This document shows, piece by piece, positions 8,590 through 17,024 of a DNA stretch of 64,000 nt. Below the pieces are notes generated by a model, which saw nothing but the letters and a program-made list of their open reading frames with translations, did not search any database and was not told the origin of the DNA. This DNA comes from Microscillaceae bacterium (GTDB lineage Bacteria > Bacteroidota > Bacteroidia > Cytophagales > Microscillaceae), in assembly GCA_003483885.1 (NCBI GenBank), contig DMXI01000470.1, positions 1 through 64,000 of the forward strand, read 5' to 3'. The translations under genes and the position numbers were made by a program. Numbering within the stretch: the stretch's first letter is position 1; the number at the start of each line of letters is the position of its first letter.

Positions 8590-9282
8590 TTATTTTTTGA
8601 TCACCATCTTAAACCCTACTCCGTGAATGTTTTCGATTTTGACGGTGGGATCTCCCTTCAGATATTTACGCAAACGGGTAATGAATACATCCAGGCTACG
8701 GCCAAAGAAATAATCGTCATCGCCCCAGATGTTGGTCAGGATTTCTTCTCGTTTCAAGATTTTATCTTGATTGAGGCAAAAAAACCTCAAAAGCTCGGCT
8801 TCTCGTTGGGTGAGACGTCGGGCTTTTTCTTGCTGAAGTTGCAAATGTAGATCAGCAAAATCGAATTGGTATTGACCTACTATAAATTTAGATTGGCGAG
8901 TATCGGACAAGGCAAAACGACTGCGTTTGAGAAAAACCTCAATCTTTAGCACTACTTCTTCCATACTAAAAGGCTTGGTGAGGTAGTCATCGGCTCCAAG
9001 CTTTAGCCCGGCAATTTTATCTTCTTGTAGCGATTTGGCTGTCAGGAAAATAATAGGCACTTGCTGATTGATTTGCCGGATATGCTCAGCCAGTGTAAAA
9101 CCATCCATTACAGGCAACATAACATCCAGCAAACAGAGGTCAAATGCTTGGTTTTGAAACACTTCCAACGCTATCTGTCCATTTTCACAGTGAGTTACGG
9201 CATAGTTTCTTAGCTCGAGACTGTCTTTAGTTACCATTGCCAAACTGGCGTCGTCTTCTACAAACAATATTTTTGCTTTCAT
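8590..9282 (-). CDS. rprY: OmpR-family response regulator, RprY-like
   Basis: A 230-residue regulator. The receiver domain (about 3-118) has acidic residues ED/D at 9-11, phospho-acceptor Asp53 (LLDVMLP), Thr81 and Lys103 (LTKPF). The OmpR/PhoB winged-helix domain (about 130-228) has the typical TQREAELLRFF and SLDVFITRLRKYL recognition region. It lies 30 nt downstream of a membrane histidine kinase gene, so it forms a cognate pair. The layout and sequence resemble the Bacteroides RprX/RprY system, which is linked to stress, Na+ and acetyl-CoA status there; function in this organism is inferred only. The ATG start gives the standard receiver N terminus. Confidence 0.8.
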   Translation of the reverse strand: MKAKILFVEDDASLAMVTKDSLELRNYAVTHCENGQIALEVFQNQAFDLCLLDVMLPVMDGFTLAEHIRQINQQVPIIFLTAKSLQEDKIAGLKLGADDYLTKPFSMEEVVLKIEVFLKRSRFALSDTRQSKFIVGQYQFDFADLHLQLQQEKARRLTQREAELLRFFCLNQDKILKREEILTNIWGDDDYFFGRSLDVFITRLRKYLKGDPTVKIENIHGVGFKMVIKK

Positions 9283-9312
9283 ACATTTCTATATTTCAGG
9301 GGAGCATTTAGG

Positions 9313-10587
9313 CTAATTCTTTAAAGGAATCAGGATTTCAAAGCGGCTTCCTTTGTCTTCTTCGCTTTGGAGAGAGAGTTTCCATTGATGGGCATCTACA
9401 ATTTTTTTCACATAATCCAGTCCTAATCCAAAGCCTTTTACATTATGAATATTGCCAGTGGGTACCCTAAAAAACTTCTCAAATATCTTTTTGTGGTATT
9501 CCTTTTTGACCCCTATTCCTTGGTCTTGTACCGAACATATCAACATGTTTTTCTTTCCAGTTTGATTTTGGGTACTTACGATAATCTTGAGCACATTGGG
9601 CGAATACTTAATGGCATTGTCTAACAAGTTATACAAAATATTGGTCAAATGCTCCTTGTCTGCCTGGATTTGAGCTTGCCCTGCCTGTAGTTGTACCTCG
9701 ATATTTCCTCCAAGTTGTTGTACTTTCAGACTGAAGCTCGCCAGTACCTCTTGAATCAATTCGTGCAGGTCTATTTGCTCCAGATTTAATGTAAGCTTTT
9801 CCCGATCCATCCGGGCCGATTGTAATACCTTCTCAATTTGATTTTGCAAACGTGCATTCTCATTTTTGATGATTTGGGTGTAACTCAACACCCGATCTTG
9901 CTGGGCTAGTACTTGTGGGTTGGTGAGTAAATCAGCGGTAACTGCAATGGTAGATATAGGGGTTTTCAGCTCGTGGGTCATATTGTTAATAAAGTCCCGC
10001 TGTACTTCTGATAGCCGCTTTTGCCTTAGAATTGCAAATAAGGTATAACTGAAAAATATGGTGACAATGAGCAAAATAAAGGATGAAAATATCCAAATAT
10101 CCATCTGGCTCGCCAAGTAAGTAGCTTTGTTGGGAAAACGAATGCCAAAGTAATATACATACTGATCGTACTTGGGCAACTTGGTGCGTAGTGTTGGGGG
10201 AGCTTTCGGTTTTGAGCTTACGTAATTGCCATACACCATTTTGTCGGTAGAGCAATCATAAATGCCATACTCGTATTCTATAGATAGTTCTCGTTGAGCA
10301 AAAGCTTCTTTCAGCAAGTGTTCCAATACATTGGCATCAATTACGTCGTTTACATTGACGACAAAGTAATCGGAAGATAACTGGGTAATGGATACGGGTT
10401 TGACGGTATGTTGATTAATTACGGCAATTTTTTGGGCCACTTCCCGCAGGGCTACGTGAATGGTTTGGTGAAATTGCTTTTCTTTCATGTCAAATGCCCG
10501 CCTTACCCAATAAACCTGGGTAACCATAATGCCGACTATCGAGAAAGTAGCCAACGCAATGATTAAACGTATGGTGCTGCGTGTCAT
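9313..10587 (-). CDS. rprX: Membrane sensor histidine kinase, RprX-like
   Basis: A 424-residue kinase. TM1 is at about 8-28, the periplasmic sensor region at about 30-162 and TM2 at about 163-187. A HisKA dimerisation domain carries His205 in NNMTHELKTP. The HATPase_c domain follows (about 300-424) with N-box NILYNLLDNAIKYS, G1 DQGIGV and G2 GFGLGL. It phosphorylates the adjacent OmpR-type regulator. The sensor region has no PAS or HAMP signature, which is usual for RprX-like kinases. Gene order kinase then regulator, same strand and 30-nt gap, supports an operon. Confidence 0.8.
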   Translation of the reverse strand: MTRSTIRLIIALATFSIVGIMVTQVYWVRRAFDMKEKQFHQTIHVALREVAQKIAVINQHTVKPVSITQLSSDYFVVNVNDVIDANVLEHLLKEAFAQRELSIEYEYGIYDCSTDKMVYGNYVSSKPKAPPTLRTKLPKYDQYVYYFGIRFPNKATYLASQMDIWIFSSFILLIVTIFFSYTLFAILRQKRLSEVQRDFINNMTHELKTPISTIAVTADLLTNPQVLAQQDRVLSYTQIIKNENARLQNQIEKVLQSARMDREKLTLNLEQIDLHELIQEVLASFSLKVQQLGGNIEVQLQAGQAQIQADKEHLTNILYNLLDNAIKYSPNVLKIIVSTQNQTGKKNMLICSVQDQGIGVKKEYHKKIFEKFFRVPTGNIHNVKGFGLGLDYVKKIVDAHQWKLSLQSEEDKGSRFEILIPLKN

Positions 10588-10847
10588 TTATTGAATACTT
10601 GATTTTGGGTATTTTAACCTTTACCTGACCTAATTGATAACAACCCACAATGAATTTACCTGCTTTTCTTCAGCGCTGTTGTTGTATTAACAGGCCATTA
10701 ACAATTGTTAGCAAGGTTTAACAATATAGGCATTTTCTTACAGGCATATCACCACTAATCGGTGAAAAATAACAGCTCATCGAAGTTTTTTACCTCCTAT
10801 TTTTTCGCTTCGTTTATGTCTATAGACACCAAGTAAACTAACAGGCA

Positions 10848-11246
10848 ATGAAAAATAGTAAAAACCACTATCAAAATATTTTTTTGATTGATGATGATCG
10901 ATTGTTCATCGTAAAATATCATAAAATCTTTACAAACCTCATTCAATATGTCAATATTGAGTTTAGCATGAGTGCAGCGACTGCTTTGGTCAAGTTGGAA
11001 GACATGCAGGCAAAAGGTAGATTTCCCGAATTGATTACCCTCGATTGGAACTTACGCATGGGGGGTGGGGAACTCTTCTTAGAAAAATTTGAGCAGCAAT
11101 TTGCTCAGCTATACCCCAATACTCAAGTTTTAGTAATTTCAGGGATGGCCCACGAAATTGCCTCTAAAAGATTAGCCGATTACCCTTTTGTGATAGATGT
11201 GCTACCCAAGCCGATATCTATGAAGGAGTTGGCCCAAATTGTATGA
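10848..11246 (+). CDS. Stand-alone response regulator receiver
   Basis: A 132-residue single-domain receiver. It has an acidic pocket DDD (15-17), phospho-acceptor Asp66 (ITLDWNL), Ser98 and Lys121 (LPKP). There is no output domain. Such proteins act as phosphate shuttles or bind a partner on phosphorylation, as CheY does. It is divergent from the RprX-like kinase (10587) across a 260-nt spacer, so it may be a partner of that kinase, but it equally could serve a hybrid kinase elsewhere. A strong terminator follows 25 nt after the stop. Confidence 0.8.
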   Translation: MKNSKNHYQNIFLIDDDRLFIVKYHKIFTNLIQYVNIEFSMSAATALVKLEDMQAKGRFPELITLDWNLRMGGGELFLEKFEQQFAQLYPNTQVLVISGMAHEIASKRLADYPFVIDVLPKPISMKELAQIV

Positions 11247-11271
11247 CATAACCTTCACTGGGAGATCAATA

Positions 11272-11308
11272 AAAAGCCTGCTTGAAAGTAGTATTCAAGC
11301 AGGCTTTT
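11272..11308. terminator. Bidirectional terminator
   Basis: Perfect 15-bp stem AAAAGCCTGCTTGAA (11272-11286) and its complement (11294-11308) with a 7-nt loop. A/T runs on both sides allow termination in both directions. It lies between the convergent receiver gene and mnmG. Confidence 0.85.
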
Positions 11309-11330
11309 ATTTATAAGCTAAAAGGCGTTA

Positions 11331-13193
11331 TTAACGTCCCAAATACACCATCAAAATGGAAATATCGGCAGGTGATACCCCACTAATACGAGAAGCTTGT
11401 CCAATGGTTTCGGGACGAATCGTTTTGAGCTTTTCTTTTCCTTCGGCCGACACCGCCTTGAGCTGGTCATAATCAAAGGCCGTGGGAATTTTAAACCCTT
11501 CGAGTTCATGTAGCTTTTGCGCCATTTTTTCTTCTTTTTCGATATAAGAAGCATACTTGGTCAAAATCTCTACCTGTTCTACCACCTCGTGATCAAAATC
11601 TCTCAAAAAAGTATCAATTCCTCCCTCCAAAGCGCGCAATTTTTCAAAATTGACCTCGGGGCGTTTTACCAAATTCATCAATGCCGACTTTTCTTTGATA
11701 GGTGCGGTGCCCAAAGTCTGCAAATGGTCATTGATCTCTGTAGGCTTGTATTTAATTTTGGCCAATTCGGCTGATAATTGCTTGATTTGCTCCTTTTTGT
11801 CTCTCACTCTTTGCATACGTTCTTCGGTAGCCAAGCCCAACTTGTAAGATTTTTCGGTCAAACGTAGGTCAGCATTGTCTTGACGCAGCAAAATACGATA
11901 CTCGGCTCGAGAAGTAAACATACGATAAGGTTCATCGGTCCCTTTATTGATCAAGTCGTCAATCAATACCCCAATGTAGGCATCCGAACGATTGAGAATG
12001 AATGGATTTTCTTCTTTTACTCGCAAGTGAGCATTGATCCCTGCCATCAATCCCTGACAAGCAGCCTCTTCGTATCCAGTAGTTCCGTTAATTTGTCCAG
12101 CAAAAAATAATCCGTCTACCAGTTTGGTCTCAAGGGTCATTTTAAGCTGGGTAGGAGGGAAATAATCGTATTCAATAGCATACCCCGGACGGAACATTTT
12201 GGCGTTCTCAAACCCAGGAATCAATCTCAATGCCTTGTATTGCACATCCTCGGGCAATGAAGTAGAAAAACCATTGACGTATACTTCTACGGTATCCCAA
12301 CCTTCAGGCTCTACAAATATTTGGTGGCGATCGCGCTCGGCAAATCGGTTAATTTTATCTTCAATCGAGGGACAATAACGTGGTCCTAACCCTTTGATAC
12401 GCCCTGCAAACATGGGCGATTTCTCAAAGCCGGTTTCCAGCACTTCGTGTACCTTGGTATTGGTATAAGTAATATGGCAACTTCGTTGTGCTTTGAGTTT
12501 GGGGGTATCGGCATACGAAAACTTACCAGGATCTACATCTCCCGCCTGCTCTTCCATCACCTCATAATTGATACTACGACCATCTACTCGGGGAGGGGTT
12601 CCAGTTTTCATTCGCCCTGCCTCGAAACCCAAGTCTACCAATTGCTTGGTAATGCCTTTAGAAGCTCGCTCACCAGCACGTCCTCCTCCAAATTGTTTTT
12701 CACCAATATGGATTAGGCCGTTCATAAACGTACCACTGGTCAAAATTACTGAGTTGGCAGGAATTTCTAAACCCATAGAAGTGGTGACCCCTACTGCTCG
12801 GTTGTCTTTCACGACAATACCTGTGACCATTTCTTGCCAAAAGTCAACATTGGGATTTTGCTCCAAAGTTAAGCGCCATTCTTCGGCAAAACGCATACGG
12901 TCACTTTGGCATCGGGGACTCCACATGGCTGCTCCTTTGGAACGGTTCAACATACGAAACTGAATCATAGTTTTGTCTGTTACAATACCACTCATTCCTC
13001 CCAATGCATCTACCTCTCGTACGATTTGGCCCTTGGCTACGCCTCCCATGGCTGGATTACAAGACATTTGAGCAATCTTGTTCATATCCATGGTTACCAA
13101 CAAAACCTTAGAACCCAGGTTGGCAGCAGCAGATGCCGCTTCGCATCCGGCATGACCACCTCCCACTACTATCACATCATACTTTGGAAACAT
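11331..13193 (-). CDS. mnmG: tRNA uridine-5-carboxymethylaminomethyl modification enzyme MnmG
   Basis: A 620-residue FAD-dependent enzyme (GidA). With MnmE it adds the carboxymethylaminomethyl group at wobble U34 of certain tRNAs. Visible signatures are the FAD dinucleotide loop GGGHAGCEA (residues 11-19), [26 protein letters not shown] and [14 protein letters not shown], and the C-terminal helical MnmE/tRNA-binding domain ending [17 protein letters not shown]. The length fits the family (about 620-630). An in-frame TTG at 13205 would add four residues; the ATG at 13193 directly precedes the conserved [11 protein letters not shown] and is preferred. The upstream leader contains predicted secondary structure (13236-13293). 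mnmE is not in the window. Confidence 0.95.
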   Translation of the reverse strand: MFPKYDVIVVGGGHAGCEAASAAANLGSKVLLVTMDMNKIAQMSCNPAMGGVAKGQIVREVDALGGMSGIVTDKTMIQFRMLNRSKGAAMWSPRCQSDRMRFAEEWRLTLEQNPNVDFWQEMVTGIVVKDNRAVGVTTSMGLEIPANSVILTSGTFMNGLIHIGEKQFGGGRAGERASKGITKQLVDLGFEAGRMKTGTPPRVDGRSINYEVMEEQAGDVDPGKFSYADTPKLKAQRSCHITYTNTKVHEVLETGFEKSPMFAGRIKGLGPRYCPSIEDKINRFAERDRHQIFVEPEGWDTVEVYVNGFSTSLPEDVQYKALRLIPGFENAKMFRPGYAIEYDYFPPTQLKMTLETKLVDGLFFAGQINGTTGYEEAACQGLMAGINAHLRVKEENPFILNRSDAYIGVLIDDLINKGTDEPYRMFTSRAEYRILLRQDNADLRLTEKSYKLGLATEERMQRVRDKKEQIKQLSAELAKIKYKPTEINDHLQTLGTAPIKEKSALMNLVKRPEVNFEKLRALEGGIDTFLRDFDHEVVEQVEILTKYASYIEKEEKMAQKLHELEGFKIPTAFDYDQLKAVSAEGKEKLKTIRPETIGQASRISGVSPADISILMVYLGR

Positions 13194-13235
13194 GTTTTTA
13201 TACAATTATTAATTAGTCTCACAGTGTTTCAACTT

Positions 13236-13293
13236 CAACGGTTGAGTTATTGGTATATGCCAATCATACGCCCCTTCAAAGGGGTAACCGTTG
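13236..13293 (-). promoter_or_regulatory. Structured mnmG leader (three-way-junction-like)
   Basis: An outer stem pairs CAACGGTT (13236-13243) with AACCGTTG (13286-13293). Inside it are two further hairpins: TTGGT/GCCAA (13250-13263, one wobble) and CCCCTT/AAGGGG (13271-13284). The element ends 43 nt before the mnmG ATG and would be transcribed if the -7 box at 13317-13324 is used. It could be a regulatory leader or a palindromic repeat. Confidence 0.35.
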
Positions 13294-13316
13294 AGTGATC
13301 ACTTCTAAAAATTTTA

Positions 13317-13324
13317 CAAATATA
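13317..13324 (-). promoter_or_regulatory. Candidate -7 box for mnmG
   Basis: The minus strand reads TATATTTG, a perfect match to the Bacteroidota -7 consensus TAnnTTTG, 124 nt upstream of the mnmG ATG. No clear -33 TTG was found at 19-21 nt, so the call rests on the -7 element alone. Confidence 0.35.
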
Positions 13325-13370
13325 ACAAAAAGTCAGGTATAAAGTTCAGAGGAACTCTGAGGGGAGAAAA

Positions 13371-13466
13371 GTAGGTAAGTAAGGAAGTAGTTAGGACTGG
13401 AAGATTGACAACGATTAACGAACATTGGGTAAAAAAGGCTGTAAGAAACCTCAATGTTCGTTAATC
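13371..13466. repeat. Heptad tract plus 15-bp inverted repeat
   Basis: Four 7-nt periodic units (GTAGGTA, AGTAAGG, AAGTAGT, TAGGACT) fill 13371-13398. A perfect 15-bp inverted repeat follows: GATTAACGAACATTG at 13413-13427 and its complement at 13452-13466, with a 24-nt loop. It lies between the nuiA-like stop (13506) and the mnmG leader. It could end the nuiA-like transcript, but there is no T tract. Confidence 0.5.
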
Positions 13467-13505
13467 TATCTAAATTCTTTGAGTTCAGCACATCGTCTAT
13501 ACAAA

Positions 13506-13910
13506 TCAAGTTTGTACTACATGAGTAGATACTCCCGCATACCCTCCAAATTCAGGCTTTCCCACCACATATACCTCTGCTTCGGCAAACCCCACTCGAT
13601 ATACTTTGATCTCTTCTAAGTTGCGCTTGAGCGTATCTACTAAATTTTGAAACCGTCGGGCAATTCTTACTTCTTCGGTATCGTACCAACTTTCTTCGGC
13701 TACTGCATTTTTAAAAAATGCCTCCAACGTCAGTTCTTTTACTCGTGCATCGTCCATTTCGTGGGCAAGTTCTATTACCTTTTCGGGTGATAATTCTCCT
13801 TTATAGTCCCAATAAAAAGACTCAAAAGGATAATCGGACTCACTCATAAATAACAAGCCATCACAGGCTCGATCCAACGACCTCAACAAATTATCGTATT
13901 CTTGTGCCAT
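13506..13910 (-). CDS. NuiA-family nuclease A inhibitor homologue
   Basis: A 134-residue protein. Residues 1-35 contain the family hallmark LLFMSESDYPFESFYWD, and the C-terminal half has EVRIARRFQNLVDTLKRNL and a closing YVVGKPEFGGYAGVSTHVV. This pattern matches NuiA, the Anabaena inhibitor that blocks the secreted DNA/RNA nuclease NucA. The family is small, acidic and cytoplasmic. No NucA-type nuclease is visible in this window, so the partner is elsewhere or the homologue has another role. It is flanked by a repeat on one side and the glycan locus on the other. Confidence 0.75.
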   Translation of the reverse strand: MAQEYDNLLRSLDRACDGLLFMSESDYPFESFYWDYKGELSPEKVIELAHEMDDARVKELTLEAFFKNAVAEESWYDTEEVRIARRFQNLVDTLKRNLEEIKVYRVGFAEAEVYVVGKPEFGGYAGVSTHVVQT

Positions 13911-13983
13911 ATAACATTTTTTAAAAATAATACAATTGCACTTTACAAAAAGTTATCCAATTCTATAGCATTTTTTGTAACTT

Positions 13984-16080
13984 TTAGTGGACCAAAGGTT
14001 CACTTGTTTTCAAATCTTGAAAGGTAGTCGTTAGCCTTAGGATTTTTTTATCTTTTACTCCTAATTTTCTGGCCCTTTCCCTGATTGCAGATCTATCATC
14101 CGCCCCAATCCAAGGGACTTTGGCCCTACGGCTTGCCATATGGTAAGTAAATAGTGTATACGTTTGTTTATTTTTTGCTTCTTTTTGAGGTGGCAAACCA
14201 TTGATGAGAGGAATACCTGTCAAGGCTGGCACTAGAAAACTGGAGGCCCAAGACGCTCCTTGCAGATGATTGTAGTAAGCAGTATCTGCCTGGGGGATGT
14301 GGATCAGCATTTTTCTCTTTTCGCTCACAGGCAATTGATTCAAGCTATCTAATTGTTTCAAAAACTGATATTCAGGACGTTTTTCCAAGGCACTTTGCAT
14401 TTGGGTATAGGCAAATCGTAGTCTTTGCCCTTGAGGTTTTAGGGTTACTCTTATATCAACACTCTCATACAACACCTTCCAAAAGGTATTTTTGGCATTG
14501 GAAAACAAGGTAGCAGCCAGTGGGAAAATGAGTAATATAATGATAACTCGTTTGGTGATGGTCAGGCTGCGATGGATAAGTTGGCTTACAAAGGGAGTAA
14601 TTGCCAGCAAAAGCACGATGCTTACTCTACGAGCAACATCTGAAAAATAAATAGCACTTCCATCAGGGATTGCCAGTATTAGCCCTGGTAAAAGAGACAG
14701 CACTCCAAGCAGGAGAATCACCTCCAGCCATAGGGTTTGTTTATCCCTGATAAGTTTTGGAAGGCTGGCCTCGGGGTTATTTTTCTCAACCTGATACAAG
14801 TGTAGCAGGATAAATAATATCAATGCAAAGAAATGTATAGGTACTATATAAAACCGAATGGGATAATCGGTGTATCGGCGAAAAAAATGAAAAAAATGAA
14901 TGTCTGTCTTCCTGCCAAAACCTGCAATGAAGGCTTGGTATAAAACATATAGTAATCCCAGGCTTACCAGCCAAAACAGTAGATTTTTCCATCTAAACAA
15001 TTGCCCTTCTTTCCATTGTAAGTAAGCTACAATAGCTATCAATAGTAGACCTACCGAAACTTTACAAAGACAAATGACCAACACCAAAACCGTTAACAAT
15101 ACTTTATACATTGTTTTAGATGTGGTACCTTCTTGTAAATGGCGGTAGTCGAGCAAATAACTTAAGGTAGTGAACATTAGAATAAGGGCTACGAGGTAAG
15201 ATTCTGAACCCAAGTAACTTTGCCAGCTTACCGTTCGCTGTAAGTAATCGTCGGGCAACATACCCAAGTGTGCTACCAGAAATATGCCCCAAAAAACCAG
15301 CCCTTTGGTTTGGGTAATTTGTAAATTCAGTGGCTGAGTATTTAAAATTGTAGTCAGACGCAAGACCGTATAAAGTAGTAAGAGAAAATACAACGGAATA
15401 ATGCATACTGGAAACGCCAAATGGTATATGTGCATCACCGATAATCCACTAAAAAAAGATAATCGGGCAAAAAAATAATGGCTACCAAAATGATAGTGCA
15501 CAAACGGAATTCCGTCTAACCCTGTACTGGCTATGTGGTGGGTTTTGAACATTTGCGTAATGCTCATGTGCATAAGCGTATCTTGATGCCCTATACCTAA
15601 GGCAATTTTTTCAAGAAACAAGGGATTCAAGGTTCCATAATCATAAAAAGCCCCTACTATTTTGATGGCCAACAATATGGGCACAGGCAACAGCAGGAGA
15701 ATAGTTTTTAGGGAAAGCTTTGCAAAAAACTGATAAACAACCCATAACGCTACTGAGAAACCTAATAATACATAACTATAAAAAAATACCAGGCGCACCC
15801 AGGAAGGCAGGTAAGAAACCAAGATAATACTCAAAAAAAAGAGTAACAAAAGTGTATGGAAGTGTAACCAGGGATGGTTTCTTTTAAACAACTCTGGCAC
15901 AATCAATAGATTACTGCAAAATAACGCCAACCCAGCAATCGCCAGGGTTTCAAACAAATATGAAGTAAAACCAATGCGTGCCAGAATATTGAAACCTGCC
16001 AAACCTATAATCAATGCATACGTGAATAGTAAAATGATGAGTTTGTGATGAAATGACAAGAGGGCTTGGTTAGATTTCAT
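13984..16080 (-). CDS. Large polytopic membrane protein, GT-C-like, paralogue 1
   Basis: A 698-residue protein with about twelve hydrophobic segments (about 10-535) and a soluble C-terminal domain (about 560-698). It is clearly paralogous to the 17025 protein. Shared blocks include GIxHxDTLxHxSIxQMFKTH, GLDGIP, a YHxxSHxxxAR motif in the first large loop, and LVPALTGIPLINGL in the C-terminal domain. An Asp followed by His in an early loop and many TM helices fit polyprenyl-sugar-dependent GT-C transferases, but no named family is certain. Its ATG overlaps the reading frame end of a decayed wecE fragment by 11 nt, exactly as its paralogue overlaps intact wecE. Base composition looks less AT-rich than the paralogue. 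Confidence 0.55.
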   Translation of the reverse strand: MKSNQALLSFHHKLIILLFTYALIIGLAGFNILARIGFTSYLFETLAIAGLALFCSNLLIVPELFKRNHPWLHFHTLLLLFFLSIILVSYLPSWVRLVFFYSYVLLGFSVALWVVYQFFAKLSLKTILLLLPVPILLAIKIVGAFYDYGTLNPLFLEKIALGIGHQDTLMHMSITQMFKTHHIASTGLDGIPFVHYHFGSHYFFARLSFFSGLSVMHIYHLAFPVCIIPLYFLLLLYTVLRLTTILNTQPLNLQITQTKGLVFWGIFLVAHLGMLPDDYLQRTVSWQSYLGSESYLVALILMFTTLSYLLDYRHLQEGTTSKTMYKVLLTVLVLVICLCKVSVGLLLIAIVAYLQWKEGQLFRWKNLLFWLVSLGLLYVLYQAFIAGFGRKTDIHFFHFFRRYTDYPIRFYIVPIHFFALILFILLHLYQVEKNNPEASLPKLIRDKQTLWLEVILLLGVLSLLPGLILAIPDGSAIYFSDVARRVSIVLLLAITPFVSQLIHRSLTITKRVIIILLIFPLAATLFSNAKNTFWKVLYESVDIRVTLKPQGQRLRFAYTQMQSALEKRPEYQFLKQLDSLNQLPVSEKRKMLIHIPQADTAYYNHLQGASWASSFLVPALTGIPLINGLPPQKEAKNKQTYTLFTYHMASRRAKVPWIGADDRSAIRERARKLGVKDKKILRLTTTFQDLKTSEPLVH

Positions 16081-16215
16081 AGAATTTCTTCACGTAATGG
16101 ATAATATATTCTTGATTGGCAGTAGTGAGCGCATAGTAAAATGGGAGTCTTACTGGGTTATCTGCAAAAAATCACAATTAGGGAGATTTCGTCCATCGTA
16201 TTGTACATTGTACAG
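16070..16215 (-). pseudogene. Decayed C-terminal fragment of a WecE-type aminotransferase
   Basis: Translating the minus strand gives YDGRNLPNCD, then after a one-base deletion in a T run near the codon for that Asp, FADNPVRLPFYYALTTANQ and HYVKKFYEI followed by stop. The intact WecE at 19135 ends HDDRDLPNCDKFADTLIRL, PFYYEMTPN and IKKFYGK, a clear match over about 50 residues. Upstream of about 16215 the similarity stops, and an in-frame stop is present. The fragment's TAA (16070-16072) overlaps the ATG of the next gene by 11 nt, the same geometry as intact wecE with its downstream gene. Confidence 0.8.
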
Positions 16216-16484
16216 TCCTGAATCCTATACTTGTTGGCTGATCGCCTGACAAGTGTGCTACACATCCAAGGTGACAAGTCCAGTGATATGATTGTATTGA
16301 GCAACAATAAAGAATCTTTGGCTAAAAGGGATTCTAAGGCGCTTTGTTTGATAGACCTAATTGGGCATCTTGTTTCTCTATCTATTCATAGATAGAGAAA
16401 CAAGATACAAAAATATTAGTAAATTTAATTTACAGTGTATCTAGTTAAATGAGATATATGTATTGGGTTAAATATAAGTTACCC
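16216..16484. repeat. Spacer with a 40-bp perfect hairpin
   Basis: The only structure seen is a perfect inverted repeat at 16367-16406: arms of 19 bp starting ATCTTGTTTCTC with a 2-nt loop. The other sequence is unassigned. No T tract follows on the minus strand, so a simple terminator for the 16485 gene is not certain; it could be a recombination scar or regulatory palindrome beside the wecE remnant. Confidence 0.6.
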
Positions 16485-16850
16485 TTAAAATTTTTGTACT
16501 GATATAATAATTCCTCCAATGATAAATATTAACCCAATAAGTTTTGCCCAAGTAAATGATTCTTGAAATAAGAAAATACTTAACAAGAATACCATCACAA
16601 AAGATAAGCTCATGAAGGGATAAGCAAAAGATAGCTCAAACTTTGTCATAGCTGCGGCCCAAGCCATACTTGCCAAAAATCCTGCTCCAAATCCAGAAAT
16701 AATCCAAATATCAGTGTATGCCTGAAGAATGAAGAGAATTTTACTTGTAAAACCATCAGGCAAAGAGCCTTTTAATCCCATGCGCCATTTGATAACTAAC
16801 TGGCCATATACGGTAAAAATGATTGTTAAAAAAATATATATATACCCCAT
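16485..16850 (-). CDS. SMR-superfamily membrane protein, ArnE/ArnF-like flippase
   Basis: A 121-residue protein with four predicted TM helices, the size and layout of the EmrE/SMR superfamily. The first helix (residues 2-22, YIYIFLTIIFTVYGQLVIKW) lacks the Glu that drug/H+ antiporters need at the EmrE Glu14 position; here it is Thr. ArnE/ArnF-type lipid-linked sugar flippases also lack that Glu. It sits between two GT-C-like genes in the glycan locus, so export of a polyprenyl-phosphate sugar is the best reading; drug efflux is less likely. It is 174 nt downstream of the 17025 gene. Confidence 0.65.
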   Translation of the reverse strand: MGYIYIFLTIIFTVYGQLVIKWRMGLKGSLPDGFTSKILFILQAYTDIWIISGFGAGFLASMAWAAAMTKFELSFAYPFMSLSFVMVFLLSIFLFQESFTWAKLIGLIFIIGGIIISVQKF

Positions 16851-17024
16851 TTTCTAGTTTCTTTTTTATTGCCATATATCAATTCAAGTGTTTAAATAAT
16901 TGATATATGTCTATTTGGTTTTTGTTAAAATACCAGGCACATCACAATATTGGAAACCTGTTTTAAACATTGTTATTTAGCAAGTTTGTGCTTTTTCTAA
17001 ATGCCTTGAATTACAGTGTAAAGA

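Noticed and set aside
12568..12963. Open frame on the plus strand opposite mnmG
   Set aside because: It lies entirely inside a conserved gene, and the translated product has no recognisable motif.
16485..16850. EmrE-type drug exporter
   Set aside because: The Glu that drives proton-coupled drug export is replaced by Thr, and the gene sits inside a glycan locus, which fits a lipid-linked sugar flippase better.
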